This document shows, one piece after another, positions 37,790-50,767 of a stretch of DNA of 64,000 nt (the first letter of the stretch is position 1; each line of letters starts with the position of its first letter). Made by a program: the position numbers and the translations under genes. The notes under the pieces are model-generated. The model did no database searches. It saw only the letters and a program-made list of their open reading frames with translations, and was not told the origin of the DNA. The DNA is from Opisthorchis felineus (Eukaryota > Platyhelminthes > Trematoda > Opisthorchiida > Opisthorchiidae). The stretch is taken from contig SJOL01009709.1 in NCBI GenBank assembly GCA_004794785.1, positions 1,047,399-1,111,398 of the forward strand. The letters are read 5' to 3'.

Positions 37790-38157
37790 AAAACTAAGTT
37801 GATGACTAAACTAGCCTTCGCTGGAAGACGTTTGGGTATGCGCAGCTCCAACGTGTTTTTGGGGAAATATGCTGATTCCGTTACAATGTCGATACGAAAA
37901 ATGAATCGGAGTCACTTAGTCTTACATATAACTCCAGTCTTTGTATGGCTAAACGGTCAACAGATCACCATATCACCTTTGGAACTTCCAGTATCAAGTT
38001 TCTGGGAGCAGTGTCCGAAAATAGCTTCTCAGTGAACGTATCGGATGAGTTGTCTGTCCTCCCCCCAACGGTATGCAACATTTCAGTTCTTGTAAGAATC
38101 CTGGCGGCTGTGGTATTTAGTTTACGGAGTGTACTTACAACCCACTTGACAATTTAG
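37790..38157 (+). mobile_element. Ty3/gypsy reverse-transcriptase remnant (frameshifted)
   Basis: Two overlapping plus frames read consecutively as the second half of a Ty3/gypsy reverse transcriptase. The first (to about 37950) has KYADSVTMS, a decayed YxDD catalytic motif with the second Asp changed to Ser. It is followed by SHLVLHITPVFVWL, matching the usual HLxHLxxVFxRL helix. The second frame, one frame over from about 37945, continues ITFGTSSIKFLGAVSENSFS and then LSVLPPT and LVRILAAVVFSLR. These match the KCxF-xxxxxFLGHxVS, P-PxT and LRxFLGLxxYYR blocks in order and spacing. The frameshift and lost catalytic Asp show it is inactive. No LTRs or other polymerase domains were recognised beside it. 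Confidence 0.6.
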
Positions 38158-39827
38158 TAGGTGTCGCAATGTGGCAGCACACAGCCACTCGAAATAACGA
38201 CCAGAAATGCGCCTTTTTGTCGTCAATTATTAATCATGCAATCGATTTTATGCTTGTTTCGGTTGTATCGTATTTAGGTAGATCAAAAGGTAAGACGTTC
38301 CACCCCGTGAGGATCAAAATTGAGGTTTCCGGAGACTGAAATGGGATGCGAAAACTGCATGGGGCCGAGTCAATCAATTCACTAACAACTAAGTGTATCG
38401 AGCACTTGAGAAAAATGGGAATAAAGAAGTTGGATCTGATATGATCTGCTTGTCGGTTAGATTACTGCTCTTTCAACCCATCTACAGTATTTCTATTGCA
38501 GGATCCATTACGGCATTTTTGCTTTGTGTCATTGGTTCAGTTCATTATGGTGTTAAAATAACGTACAATGGTTCTGTTTCGAAATTCGGAGTGGCAGATG
38601 GTCGCGGGACGTGTAGAATTCCCATCTGCATCACTCTCGTTTGGAAACTCCTCCATTCCTGCAGTAATTATTATAGGGAATCTACACCAAAGGAAGGAAG
38701 CAGTGGACTCGAGCTTCGCCCTTATCACAGCCAATAAGCCCATCACATACCTTGTCACGGGCGTCTAACTTTGTAATGGGCGCAATGAGACAAACCTCGT
38801 TGTTAAAACCGACCGCACGCTAGACAGGTGACCATAAAATGACACGCCTGGCTGTTTTCTGAGCGGTTTTTGTTTTGTTACTCTGATCCAAATCCCCTAG
38901 AGAGCGTACAATACAGAGCAAACAGTATCCGCTGCGACATTTCAATGAAATTCCAAAAAACGGATAGAGCAGCCGAGTTCTGGGATCAAATATTCCTCAT
39001 GCAGGATTGAAACTTCCTCAGTAATCCAAGCGAGATCACACGTCCGAAGTCCGTAGAATAATTTGGGTTCGTACCTTGGCTGATTGGACCATTTCTGCTA
39101 CGTAGAAAAGATTGACAATGAAGTCGATGTTGAGGTTTTGGGAACTTCCGACAGTAACGATAGACAAAATTTTATTTTCATGGTCGGAATAAGGATCGCG
39201 GCTCAAAACATAAATCAACACACAACGTAGGTAACTATTAACTTTTGCGCAGTTACCTCACGAAGCCATATTAAACCATTCTCTAAAGAAAACTAGAAAG
39301 TCACCAAAATATCCCCGGCAGGAATTATCGTAAAGTTCCCCAGAATTTTCGTTGACAACAGGCTATTAAGGAACTACTCATAAAATCTAACTTAAGTGAC
39401 CACAGTCAGATGGGCATCAATTTTGGCTACTCAATAGGCGCCTAAGTGTGTTTTGTTTTTCTGTTACGTCTAAACCAAGGAATGCCGTTTTGCTAGGGCT
39501 CTGATGTATACACTTTTTTTGTAAACCTGGCACGCAAGCTGATTTCATCTTTGGAACAAGTATTTTAGGGAGGAAAGACTAGATTATTTCAAAATTCCCT
39601 GGGGCGCTTTTGGTTTATGGAAGCTGCCTTTAGGCGGACATTGGATATAAATCGTCGCAAATGAATATGCGGGTCAGCGTTTATAGGATCAAGATGAAAT
39701 TAAGATAAAAAATATAATATTCACGTGGACTACAAATTCGACACGTGGTTTTGTGTGCGATTTGTATTGGATCCCATCTCAGCTATTGTCTGCAAAAAAG
39801 CTGAAAAAACCCGGTTCCCGTTTTCAG
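38158..39827. other. spacer with ambiguous open frames
   Basis: A strong plus acceptor (TATTTCTATTGCAG, exon start 38502) opens a frame with a hydrophobic start (SITAFLLCVIGSVHYGV). A second plus frame (38568-38768) and a minus frame (38537-38758) overlap it, so the coding frame, if any, cannot be chosen. It may also be further debris of the Ty3/gypsy remnant to its left. Confidence 0.3.
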
Positions 39828-39962
39828 ACAAATCATATAGTGTCTATCATTTTGGTGACATACGCACCTATGTTGAGGAGGGAGAATCAGATAGGATTTC
39901 CACTCTTAAGCCTGATAAGTCTAGCCATTTATATAACTATGGCTACCTTCTTGTCAAGTGCG
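39828..39962 (+). CDS. candidate exon, frame ambiguous
   Basis: The stretch is bounded by a very good acceptor (GGTTCCCGTTTTCAG) and a moderate donor (GCG|GTAATT), and it is exactly 135 bases. Two frames are open across it. In phase 0 it gives 45 residues with two hydrophobic stretches (HIVSIILVTYAPM and FPLLSLISLAIYITMATFLS), as in a multi-pass membrane protein. In phase 1 it gives a polar peptide (SYSVYHFGDIRTYVEEGESD...). I cannot decide between them, and no partner exon was found. The strand and boundaries are better supported than the product. Confidence 0.3.
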
Positions 39963-42900
39963 GTAATTTACTCGGGTTCTTTATGTAGTTTTATCTGTGA
40001 GACGTTTGGGAATCAAGGAAACGCGTTGTTAGAGACCTACGCAATCCATCGCCACTGGGAGGATATTGGTGTTGTCTGTTCAGGCTGAAAACGGATATAT
40101 TCAAAATGACCTTCGGCGTGTTTCTGCTTTGAGTTATTATCGGTTTTATCGGTTTTTACCCATTAAAACACTGTTTTTAACGGTTCCTTTCAAATGAGCT
40201 TTGTGTTCCCAGTATTTCATGAGATCCATTCTACCGTACCATAGGAGCTGCTACATTCAGACTTACTCAGTCTGAAACACCTATTTCACCTATCAGGTGA
40301 TAAATTTTAAGGCACTGTATAATACGGAACCTTAGCTGCCCCGAATTGCCACTGGCAGCATTGAAAGTCTGTGACGTTTCCCATCGAAAACCCTGACATA
40401 ATATACATTAGCCCCTCTCTGTTGGAATCTTCATATTTGCTTATCGAATAGAAAATATAACCAATAGAACAATAGCAGACAGTTAAAGCAAAATGTGTGG
40501 TCATTCGTCGAGACCTAGCTACATGAGAACTTCACTATTATAGAACCCAGTGACGGAACAGTTTTATCATCATTCCGGTGGATTTCACGTCCACGTGCAC
40601 CTTGGTCACAAGGTGACACTGGATGAAACTGGCATGTTGGATTTAATCGGGCCAGTGTATTTATCTGCTTAGTTAATCATCAACGGGGACCGGTAGCGCA
40701 CCAACAGGTATGCGCAAGATATGCAAACATTATTAAGACTGAGCTAACGCTATTTCCAAGTCAATTGTATCGAACCATGCCTTTCGGGCGTTCAGATATC
40801 CTGACACTTCAAATTTTTAGGATGACTTAGTGGGAATAATCCAAATGAGTTGACATAAATCTGAAGACCACTACGTGTGGACTAAGCCTGACAAAAAGAA
40901 AATCCCAAATCCGACATAAGTCTTGCACATTTCTTGCGAAATTTACTCCAATATTGTGTCACATTCAGACTTTTACTGAAATAATCTAGGGTTCACGATG
41001 GATCATAGCAAGAATTTTACGCAAATCAATGTGGCAAACCTACTTGAAATAGAAGTATCATTACCATTCCATTAACACCTGATACGTTGTTAGGCGAAAC
41101 CCACGCAATGCTGGGCCACAGCTCAGTGACCTGAGGGACGTGTCAGTGTTCGATGCAAAAGCTGTGCTTTCACAAGTTTGGGACAAATCGCACTAACTTT
41201 CGTCTTGGGTTGGCATCATGCAGTGATTCAGAGAAAGTCTGTTGATGTGGAATCTATGGCCAAATAACACGCTGCGGACAAGAGATAAAACCGTGCGCTT
41301 AAAGCAGAAACTAATGCCTTCTTTTGGTTTATCGATGGCTGGTGCTTTTCAGCCGTATATAACCGTTTTCAGCCTTCCGAAAATGGCATTTGCGCAATGA
41401 CTTGACTTGGCGTTAGTTGATTCAAACTATTGCCTTAGTTTATAACGTCAAGTTTAGAATACGGCATTGAATGCGATCTGAACACCACCAAACAAATGAA
41501 ACTAAGCCAAATTAAGGTAACCGAACTGCCCACATAAACCCAGGTATTCAAGGCTTCGGGGTTTGCGAAATGGATGAATAGTTGCCTTTCACTGTTCAAG
41601 CATTTCCCAGCTGCTTTCCTGGTATCTCTTCACGTATGTGTACATATGTGTACCTCTGCGACAGCGAAAATTTAGTTGTCCATTTTCTACCGAAACGTAT
41701 GGTGCATAATTATGATACCAAGACCATCTAAAGCAGAGAACCATTGTTAAAATCATTCTAATTTCTTTCGTAACAATATGGCTGGTCGAATAGTCGCGTA
41801 TAAATAGACATAAAAACAACTGTAGCACCCTTCAGTTTCATTCCTTGCTTCTACTCCTTTAAGGCTTTGAAATAGTAACTAGAAGAATATGCCCGAGATC
41901 GATACTGAAAGGTGCATTCTGGAATATCTTAGGAAAATAAGCTTCCCATCCGTCAACTTGTCTGGTGACATAGAATCTATTACCGACTTCGTTAGTTTTG
42001 TTTGACATTTTGATCCTGTTGGTGGTTTACTCCTCTTAAGATTGGTGGCTGCCAATAGGTGGGGGAATATCCGCTTTTAATATTGACCTTTAGTCTGCCA
42101 TCTACCTGGTCAGTTTTTACCCCATCCGAGATGACATCCTCAATGTGTCGCTACGAGTGTTCCATTGAGTGCGCGTTTGGTAGTTTACGAGAAATGAAAT
42201 GCGTGCTGCTCTCCGGGCGGACCTTCAATTCTGATTAGACTTTTGGCCAAGGGGTTCCGTTGGTTGGCAAGTTATTCTGTGTTCCGCGTCGTGATCAGTG
42301 AGCCCAACCTCTCCTGCTCTCCTTCATTGGTGGGCGCCCGAAAGAGCTCTGCCATTGATAATTCTGGCTTCCACGCTATGATCTTCGCTGATGTAGCTCC
42401 AAGCAGGTTCTTGTTCCCCGGATTGTAGTCCACCAGTCGGTTTGAATTAGATAATACGATTGAAATTCTGCTCCCTTGCATGTAGTGGTAGATTGATTCT
42501 AGTCTGAAATGTCGGTTCATCAAATCCACTTCGAGAAATTCCCTTCAAAATGCTAAATGTTTATCTTTTTTCAGACTGAATACGTGTGCTTACTAGTCTC
42601 CATAAAGGAGAGGATGCCAGATTATCCTTTATCATTCGCATACACAGTTTTTTTTCAGCATAGGACATGGAATTGTTTAGGATAACTTGATATATCACGT
42701 TATTCCTGTTTTTTTCCACGGTTTTCCTTCGGTCTTCAGGTCATTGTCCGTTGTATGGGCTACGAAATCAGTTTTGATATAACCTCTGGATAAACTGATA
42801 TGAGAAAACCCCTCAAAACCACCAAACAAACATTCGGTTTTTGGCTACATTAAAACGACATGTAAATTAGTTTGCATAATACAATCAGAAATGCTCAGCA

Positions 42901-43589
42901 TTAGATTCCATTTTGTTCCCTCATTAGATAAATTATTGTCAAATGGAGAGATTCTAAATTTATTCGGTGTGTTCTGAGAGACTGTCATATTTACAAGCGA
43001 ATCGCAAATATGTCCTGGATGTGGACAAGAAATGGGGATATTTGAATCGAATCTTCCGAAAACTTACGACAGTCCCGAGAATAGTCGGACAAATATTAAC
43101 CAGGCGACTGGACATGTGCTAATATTTTTTCACGATTTCATCCTGTCGAAGTTTCACTTTGATTAATTTAGATCACAGGTGCATGAGGTCAAAGGTACAT
43201 TGAGGAAAGTGCTGCTGTATATGCCTAAAACGGTTGATTTGCAGTGCAGTGAAAATGGAGCCATTTTGCAAAACAGAACTGACTATCCTTGTTTGGACCT
43301 GAACTTACCCAGGACAAATGGGTAGTTCAGTCTTTATGCCCATCTTTATTTGATTTAACCGGTCTTTTCAAATCAGTTTTCTGACCTACGTTTCGTTGTT
43401 CCTGCTTCCCATTGGTTATTCATTCACTTTGACAAATGTCAAATTCCCGTTCAGTGATAAAAATCTTGGGATTATTTTAATCCCGTTGTGACAAACACGT
43501 GAGAGAAAATTGGTGGAGCTGTGAAATGTTCAAATGTTGGTTCATCATAATGCGAAAAGTTGAGAGTTTGCATCACTCCAGTGATCCAC
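39963..43589. other. stretch without recognised genes
   Basis: Minus 40307-40504, minus 41589-41828 and minus 42272-42529 are open but unrecognised. No repeat partners were noticed. Confidence 0.4.
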
Positions 43590-43700
43590 AAAATGTCCAC
43601 TGCCGCTTATTTCCAAACAGCCTTGCGGTATTTCTAGGCATTTGAGCTTGGCTTAATTTCAAGTGTCGGGTGAAGTGCCAGTTGAGGATTGAACTGGCTG
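43590..43700 (-). repeat. dispersed repeat family R5, copy A
   Basis: The end of this segment (ttcaag...gtgccagttgaggatt) recurs at 61785-61880. Minus-strand translation of both copies gives a shared peptide core, ILNWH(F/V)TR(H/C), suggesting descent from a protein-coding mobile element. The matching part is short. Confidence 0.45.
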
Positions 43701-43909
43701 TAAAAAAAATTGGCACCATAAAATTTACGTCACCTGACTGTGTAGACCTGTACGTCATTGACGTTAGTTTGAGCTTGGTACAAAAGTTGACATTCAGTAA
43801 AGTTAATTACACCGCTTAGGTTGGCTTTAAAGCATTTGGACATCAAAGCTGAATCTGGGAGGGTGATACTTGAGATTCCATTGAAACTAATTGTTTCCTT
43901 CTTTGCAAA

Positions 43910-43985
43910 TGAAAAAAAAAAATAAATAAATAAAGCAGTTTGAGGGGATGTAGCCTAGTTGGACTTCCCACGAAAGCTCCGACTA
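43910..43985 (+). repeat. poly(A)/(AATA)n tract followed by tRNA-like A box
   Basis: A run of A leads into three AATA units (43910-43935), as in retroposon tails. Just downstream, TAGCCTAGTTGG at 43951-43962 matches a tRNA A box. No B box is clear. It could be the junction between two inserted retroposons. The A-box segment resembles that of the tRNA-like sequence at 55786-55862. Confidence 0.3.
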
Positions 43986-46797
43986 ACATCTAAAAGCCAG
44001 GATATACGACGTCATCTGGACGGTGGGCCGTTGCGTAGGGTGAAGAATTTGATTGATTTCATTAAGGAACCAGAAAACCACTTATGATTACACGATTCTT
44101 AGAACAGTAGGAGCAGAATTGCTAAGCCTTTTTGGCTAGTAAGATTTTACATAATATATAGAATATAAAGCCATCGCAAACAGATAACTCTGGTGCCTGA
44201 ATACGATAGGGCATGCGATGTACATCATGATGCTATTCATGGGTGTCGAAAACTTTGTCTATCGATGGCGACCCCAAGCATACCCACAGACAGCGGGGGC
44301 AAACTGGTTATTCAGTGTTGTTCCTTTTCGTATTAAATAGGGAAACAACCTAATCATGGGGAAGATTAAGCCTCTCTACATTATTCCGCAATTTGTGGGA
44401 ACGAATATGCATTAGCTCGCAGAAAATGGTCCATTCACACTGAACCACTTACTTGGTCTTAGAAGGTGGCCACTCCTCGTGGGAAACCAGGCGGTTGATT
44501 AGGTGGCCGTTGTTCTTGAACACGTCCCCATTCAAACTGGTATCATCGGTACACAGATGATGATTTCTGGTGAGGTCTATTCGACTGGGGACGAAACGTT
44601 TGCGAGCTAAGTGCCAAGCGCAGCGAACGGATTAACAGCCAACTAACCAGCCACTGGTAAACACACCCGAGTTACCAATGTTTCGACACATTGCCAAGGA
44701 AAACTTTTCTTCACCCATTTGAACCAGTAAGATAATTCTTACTCCAACTTTTGATGAAAACTCAATGAAACACTGAAGCTAGTGGGCCAATGCTAAGAAT
44801 CGCGCTTGCAAGTCTTGTAATGTGACCAGCGTTTCCATTTGCACAGCTGATGTAGTGGAGGTATAGGAAATTCCGTTAGGTTAGTCATTTCTACAACGCC
44901 GAATGTTGTTCACTAATTACACTTATGTTTGTACACACGGAAAAATACATCGGGTTTGCAGAGCTCCAGTACAGTAGAGCTTGAACGGCAGATTATATAA
45001 CATCGACACAGTCATCCGGTATACATTTAAAACAATAAAAATACCCATATGTGTGCCTGTATGCACGTTAAACTCAGTCACTACACTCCAGGGTATACGG
45101 CATCTATTGTCCTCACAAATCAGAAGCGCAACATTTTACAAGTGGTTTCAATGAATGGATGAGCACCGTACCTGTCACTGAAAGGACTGATTAGACTGAC
45201 ATGATAAGGCATACTACTTCTGGTTGAGCTGGTTAAAAGTGGTTCTGCCGGAAATAAGACAGATCTCCATTACCGGTTCATTCTCTGGAGAGGCCACCTA
45301 TGGTCTGCTTCTGAAGAAAATCTGATCGAATGGCTTGTAACCGTTGCATAAATCGTCGAAAAACCTGTAAAAGTTGGCTGGTGATGGCCTTTTTTGATGG
45401 ACAAATCCATTATGAAGGTTGCTCAAAGTTATGCTTAGCGACCGGGATAACGTCCAAAGTTGGTGACAGTTATGTGCATAGGTAATGCATCATTAAAACG
45501 TGTTGGCGTTTAGTTTCATTCTATATGGCCCCTTATAAGTTCGGTCACCGTCGTCCAGTTCCACTTGTTCCATTTTGGAAGAACTGTCCTCAGAAGAGAT
45601 CCGCTGCAAAATATACCGCTTATACCCATCTATGAAATACAAACTTTTCCAACCAAAGCCAGAAATTTATGGATTGAGCATGGCTCCAAAGTTTGGAATA
45701 ACTTTTAAACAGGCTGCACAAGGTGCTCTGATCTGAAGGGCAGGGCGCTTGAGTGCCCGTTGTTGACGTGAATTCCAACGTTTTTTTACATATGTATTTT
45801 TTTCTGCTAGGGTCATCTTCAAGAGATACCACTCGTGAGAGACGGTAACCTTCAGATAATTCCTTAAGGCGTATTTCGGATGGCTGTTACACATACCCAC
45901 TCACAGATGGGTTTGTTTGGGCGGACGTTTGAGATGGTGCCCATAGCAAGACCACTTGTAAAACCGTGTCGTTTTCCAGAGATAATCCCATGAGGAAAGG
46001 TTTCGATTGTTTTTTTTCGGAGTGCACGAAATGAACAAAAATTCTTCGTGTTCAGGTGGTGACCCCGATGGATCATCAAAGTTTGTCTCTTCTGCTAATT
46101 GGTCATTTTCAGGAGGGACTTAAGAAAAGTGCCATTCACATGCAGTCTCATCTGTGGAATGGTCTATACAGACAAGAATGTAGCAGCGATTATGCAGGTC
46201 ACTTAGTCACTGCGAAACAACTATGGCATCATGCCATTAGTCATAATTAATTGAAGCCCAGAGCACAAAATTATCATTCTGATCTTGGTCGGAAAATCAA
46301 TGCTCTTCATAGGAACATTTACTGTGGCCATTTTTAGAGTTGGAATATCGATTCCAAGCCAATCCACATGGAGCCTTCGAGTTAAGTATGCTTACCAACC
46401 GTAGAATTTGTTTTCAAAAAGCTATCGAATCACGTTATACTCCACTTTGACCTGATTGGATCTCATTATTATTACTATTTCAAAGTCGTGGTATCAGTCA
46501 TATTGGATGTTTGACATTCCGCTTATTTGAAGATGGAATTTACTCTGAGTGTGAGCAACCGTTAGAAAAGTGCTTCTGCTAAGTAAACTGGATGGAATAA
46601 GAAAACGTTGCAATTAGATGCAAACGTCCAGAAATAAGGCAAATCATTGGGTAATTATTAGCAATCACTGTTGGCTATCCATAGTGGTCGTAGGTCCACC
46701 TATGCAATGTCCCACAAACGATACAGAAATAAAAAAAGTTTGGTGTTCTAGGGAAATTGGCTGCATGCAAACTTAGACGATCGTAACATCCAGAGAG
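43986..46797. other. stretch without recognised genes
   Basis: Open frames near 45620-46250 on both strands are unrecognised. Plus 46056-46250 follows a fair acceptor (TTCTTCGTGTTCAG) and could be part of the LINE that begins to its right or an unrelated exon. Confidence 0.35.
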
Positions 46798-47308
46798 ACG
46801 GGTATTACTTGTTTCGTCTAGGTATTCTTATCAGCTTTCGTAAGAGAGGTAGAGGCATCCTATCTTATGTGATAAATGCTGGTGTCATTGCGCTCAAATT
46901 TCACGAAAAGCGTCAGCTGCTAAATTCTGGAATGCAAGCTTTGTTCACTGAGTGCCGGCTGACTGCGCCCGGTGCACTAGTTCCAGTATTGTCGGAACTT
47001 GATTATTCCCCTTCCGATACCGTCATACCTAATTCGGCTGTTTTATGTGGTTGTCGGGTTTTAGCATGACTTCTTTGTGTTTGAACAATGGTGTGAATTT
47101 CCACCTACGATTAGTGACCCAATTGGACTGTGCGTCTTCAGAGAATATCACAATTTTCATTTCTCAAAGACGCGCTTCACTTGTCTCCTATGACGCTGTA
47201 CTTCTGAGCATGTTCGGGAAAGTATATTTCGAGCAGAATCGCAAGGCTACTGTGGAGAAAACTCCACGTAACCTGAAAAGGGGATACCGTTCACCAGATA
47301 ACTTCTGA
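46798..47308 (+). mobile_element. LINE endonuclease-region remnant (frameshifted)
   Basis: The plus frame starting near 46800 reads GYYLFRLG then FRKRGRGILSYVINAG. This resembles the GYxLFRxDRxxRxGGGVxLYV motif of non-LTR retrotransposon endonucleases. About 70 residues on, an in-frame stop (47067-47069) ends this frame. The overlapping next frame (from 47045) carries the downstream block: FHLRLVTQLDCASSENITIF and then YDAV, corresponding to the xxLxxxNxxIxGDFN region with the GDFN catalytic motif lost. The frame change and lost residues mark it as dead. The reverse-transcriptase part follows at 47711, in the order expected for one element. Confidence 0.5.
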
Positions 47309-47710
47309 CAGACGACCAGAGCATGGCTTCTGTTGCATACTTTTCTACTCTTGCGACACTAATCCTACAACCTGTTGTCGGCGATCAACTGATTATCTTA
47401 ATCTTCGCTTCGTCCTATGGTCACTGTTGAAATAATCGAAGTCAGCAATGACAGTTTATATTTTCCACTACCTAGATAGCAACGGATAGGTAGGTAGTAT
47501 GCCGACAAACGAATGGGTTTTGCAGAAGTTAAGGCGTTTGCGCGGACAATCAAAGTGAGTGACAGCCGTCTAAATGATATCTATGTCAATGTAGTTCATG
47601 GTAATTAAATATACGGTGGAATCTGGCGAGTTCTGAGGCAGGCGTGCGATAAGTGAAGAAATTGGTGTTCTAGCTCTGACCTGAAGAAATTCAACGGAGA
47701 ATTTATAGAC

Positions 47711-48290
47711 TTGTCAAACATATCTACTAGATTTATTGCCACAACTGAGTGTATTTTCGCGGACAATATGGCATCAGAAGACGTCTATGAAAACATGAAG
47801 CAAGTGAGGTCAGATGAACGTTATGGTCCACACAATATATCGACACTGATACTCAAAGTATGTATTGAATTACTTAGTAAACCGACATCTGTTCTTAAGC
47901 TGTGTTTCATTCGACTGAAGAAATTCCTGGCTTTTAAAGTATGGTAAACGCCGGTGCAGAAGAAACGAAGTGAAAGCCAGACTTCTATACATCGGCCCGT
48001 CTGAAGCTCTTAAATCGAGAGCTCCTGAATAGGACGCAAAACCCTAACGGACCTAGCCTTATATATGGACAATGTCAGAATTGGTTGAATACTCAGCACT
48101 AGATAAACACACTAATTACGTGCGTCTGTCGCCCGTTAACCACAGTAGAGCTTTTGGTAATGTTGGCAGTGGGCAAGTATTGCAGATTTTAAATGAGGTA
48201 GAAGATGGGTGGAGCCTGGTTAAGCTTACTGCAAATTACTCTTCAAAATGCACACAAACCACAAGCGTGATCTCTTCTCTTCATGGCTGA
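47711..48290 (+). mobile_element. LINE reverse-transcriptase remnant with stops
   Basis: The plus frame reads RYGPHNISTLILKVC, matching the GPDxIPxxLLKxC block. It continues as a hydrophobic helix and reaches KVW exactly where FPxxWK is expected. After a stop the same frame goes on with TPVQKKRSESQTSIHRPV, matching PVxKKGxxxxxxNYRPVSL, then stops again. Further right, the frame starting at 48072 contains FGNVGSGQVLQILNEV, resembling the GFxxxxSCxxQLL block. The order EN-RT with the fragment at 46798-47308 indicates one broken element. The palm motifs with the catalytic Asp residues were not found, so the 3' part is missing or unrecognisable. Confidence 0.65.
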
Positions 48291-50657
48291 CTTACAAAAG
48301 TGCCAACGTGAGAGTTATTTTCTCATTCTTTTATCCCTGTACACAAGGGCAGGTCGATCCTCGATTCTCTCATCTAGTTCAACTACAAATGACAAAGTGA
48401 TAGCCTGCAGGTTCGTGTGCCTTGGAAAAAGCTGTAGCTAAAAAGTGCACTTAATAGATTTGTCGGCTGTACAGGATCGCGATCTCCATACCGAATCCCC
48501 CGAAATTCCAAGACAATAGCCTTCCTTTCACTCCCGGTCCAAGTTAGAATAACTTGCTAATTAGCCGACAACAATTCACGGGTTAACTGTCCCTCGCCCA
48601 AGAACTTTTGTGAAGTATCTGGCAGTGACCCAATAATTACCTTTGGTTGTTCTCTCTACTCCCTATCAAAACGGTCTTTAGCAGGAATTGACTTCCATTT
48701 TTACGTTATGATGCAGGGAGTAGTTTCTTTCGACCTCATTCTCATTCGTAAGTTTGTCATTACTTGTATTTCTCTTCACTGGATATGCTGGTCTTATGTC
48801 GCTTCCAAGGTCTCCTTAAAATTGATTACTGTCACCTTTTAGGTTGTCTAAACATCTGGGAGCGTCGAGATCTTCAGGGGCATGTTAGCTGACCTAGTCG
48901 TAAGCAGGAATTTTCGGGTGTGTCTCAGCTTTAACCGGCGAATTCTCTGTGACTCCTTTCGCCCTCCTCATCAGTCCTTCAGACCCTCGCCCCATGTTGA
49001 AAACTTCAAACTCCACATCAATCACCTGCAGTAATCCTGTGGTTCCTTGCTTGGCCTGATCTCTAGTTACTGCCAATTCTCTGCGTAATAGCGTCGCGGC
49101 CCCCTCTTTAGTTATTGTATTTCAGGCTCATGTAAGTCGGAGTAATTTATCGTTCATGTGTGACAGTATTGTGTACTTGCATGCTGAAAATTAGCATAAT
49201 GCTCGAAGTGATCTCGACTTGAAATGATCTTATTTGATTGTGGTGCCGGTTGATTACTGGAGGGTGTAAAAACTCTACATTGCGGCTCAGTATTTTTCAA
49301 CCAGGAGATAAATGACGCATCAAAATTTATTTACTGACAACTGAAAAAAATCAGGGAATGGACGCCTGCCTCTTCGGATTCACCACTGTTCTACGGGTTA
49401 GTGAGAGTTAGTTAGGAACATGTGAGTGGAATCTGAACACTGAGCACACTCGAGTGAACTAGTCAACAAGGTCTCTGAGATCCTGGTATAATTGGTGCAA
49501 GGTTGAGTATGCATTTACAGAAAGTACTGTGAGTCTTCGCTGTACGGGTTTGGCCTTAACAGCCAGTCCAATTTGGAACCATGGGTCTTTCAGCCTTATC
49601 GATGTGATCCTTTTCGGTCACGGCTTGTTGAAAGGTGGAAGGCATAATAATATACGGCGTAGAGCCTATCGGCGTTTTCTTTATCAAAGCCGCATCTAAT
49701 TGGACGCCTATGGGATCATCGTAGTTTAGCATAAGTCAGTATAATAGCATGTTTGTGCTCTGAGGAGATTTTGGAATTTCCAACTGAGAATTCGTCCCAC
49801 AAGAGAAGCCCATCTATGCTGAGTGACCGGGAAGTGGTGTACGCCTGCTTCGTCCTTAGTGAAATTCATCACCAGTGAGCATCCTAATTATTCTAAAGCG
49901 TTTCGGACCCGGCCAGTTGTTTGAACCCTTAATCGTTCGGTGCAGTGGTTCTCGAAATTCAAACAGTATTGTTATGTATACATATATTTCAAGAAAAGCT
50001 TATCTGTACTAACAATGTATACAGCAGTAAGGATACAAAATAACACATCTGTTTTAGTATAAAATTCACCAGAAATCTCCGTAAAAATTATTCACAATGT
50101 AACGTATTTGTAGTAGAATATCGTCCACAACTGTACACAAAAAAATTCCAGAAACCAATGGTTCTTTTTCATACATTGATCTGGAGAGTAAATTAGGAAT
50201 GACATGTGTTAATTTGCTTCGCCTGGTAGGTTGAAAATCGGTCTACTACGGCGAATATAACAAACCAGCTTGCCACTTTACAAGATAAATTTCACGCACT
50301 GATGCTATAACGGAAAAGGAGATGGATGGTCATAACCAAATGGCGTACGACGGAGCAGTCAGTTGTGTGGTTTTTGTCACTCTCCATCTTGATGATGCAA
50401 GGTGGTGTGAAACAGTCTGTTGTTTAAGGTGCATTATGAAACATTTGCAATCTTTTTAAGTACTGATAATTCAGACAGTATATCTAATATTTAAATTATC
50501 TATAGTGACCTAACTTTCATAGCGCTTTCACTCAGCATTGCGTATCAATGCTAGATAACCAGAAAATGGTTAGACTACTGAATTTATCGACAACAAATTC
50601 CTAGCTTTTACACACGAAACCACTCCTCCACCTGCACGATTACACCCCTTGAATGAC
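48291..50657. other. spacer, no recognised gene
   Basis: May contain unrecognised LINE 3' debris. Minus 48894-49076 is open without a known domain. Confidence 0.4.
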
Positions 50658-50663
50658 TTTAAT
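50658..50663 (-). promoter_or_regulatory. possible poly(A) signal ATTAAA
   Basis: ATTAAA on the minus strand lies 105 bases beyond the stop codon of the CUB-gene terminal exon, a reasonable 3' UTR position. In AT-rich DNA the hexamer is common, so support is weak. Confidence 0.3.
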
Positions 50664-50767
50664 AATATGCAGAATGGTTGTCTCTAGCACAACTAAGATC
50701 CGGGTGCGACTACGGCGCTGTAAAATGTAACCATTTAAATCCAGAGAATTGGGGATTTCGAAGAGGC

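Noticed and set aside
46850..47308. CUB-like reading of the plus frames (VIALKF followed by GMQALF)
   Set aside because: The motif order GYYLFR, GRGILSYV, ENITIF and the reverse-transcriptase remnant just downstream are better explained by a LINE endonuclease.
48072..48290. ATG-started frame with GQVLQILNEVEDGWSLVKL resembling an SH3 domain
   Set aside because: It lies directly downstream of LINE reverse-transcriptase blocks, where the GFxxxxSCxxQLL segment is expected, and lacks the SH3 FPxNYV end.
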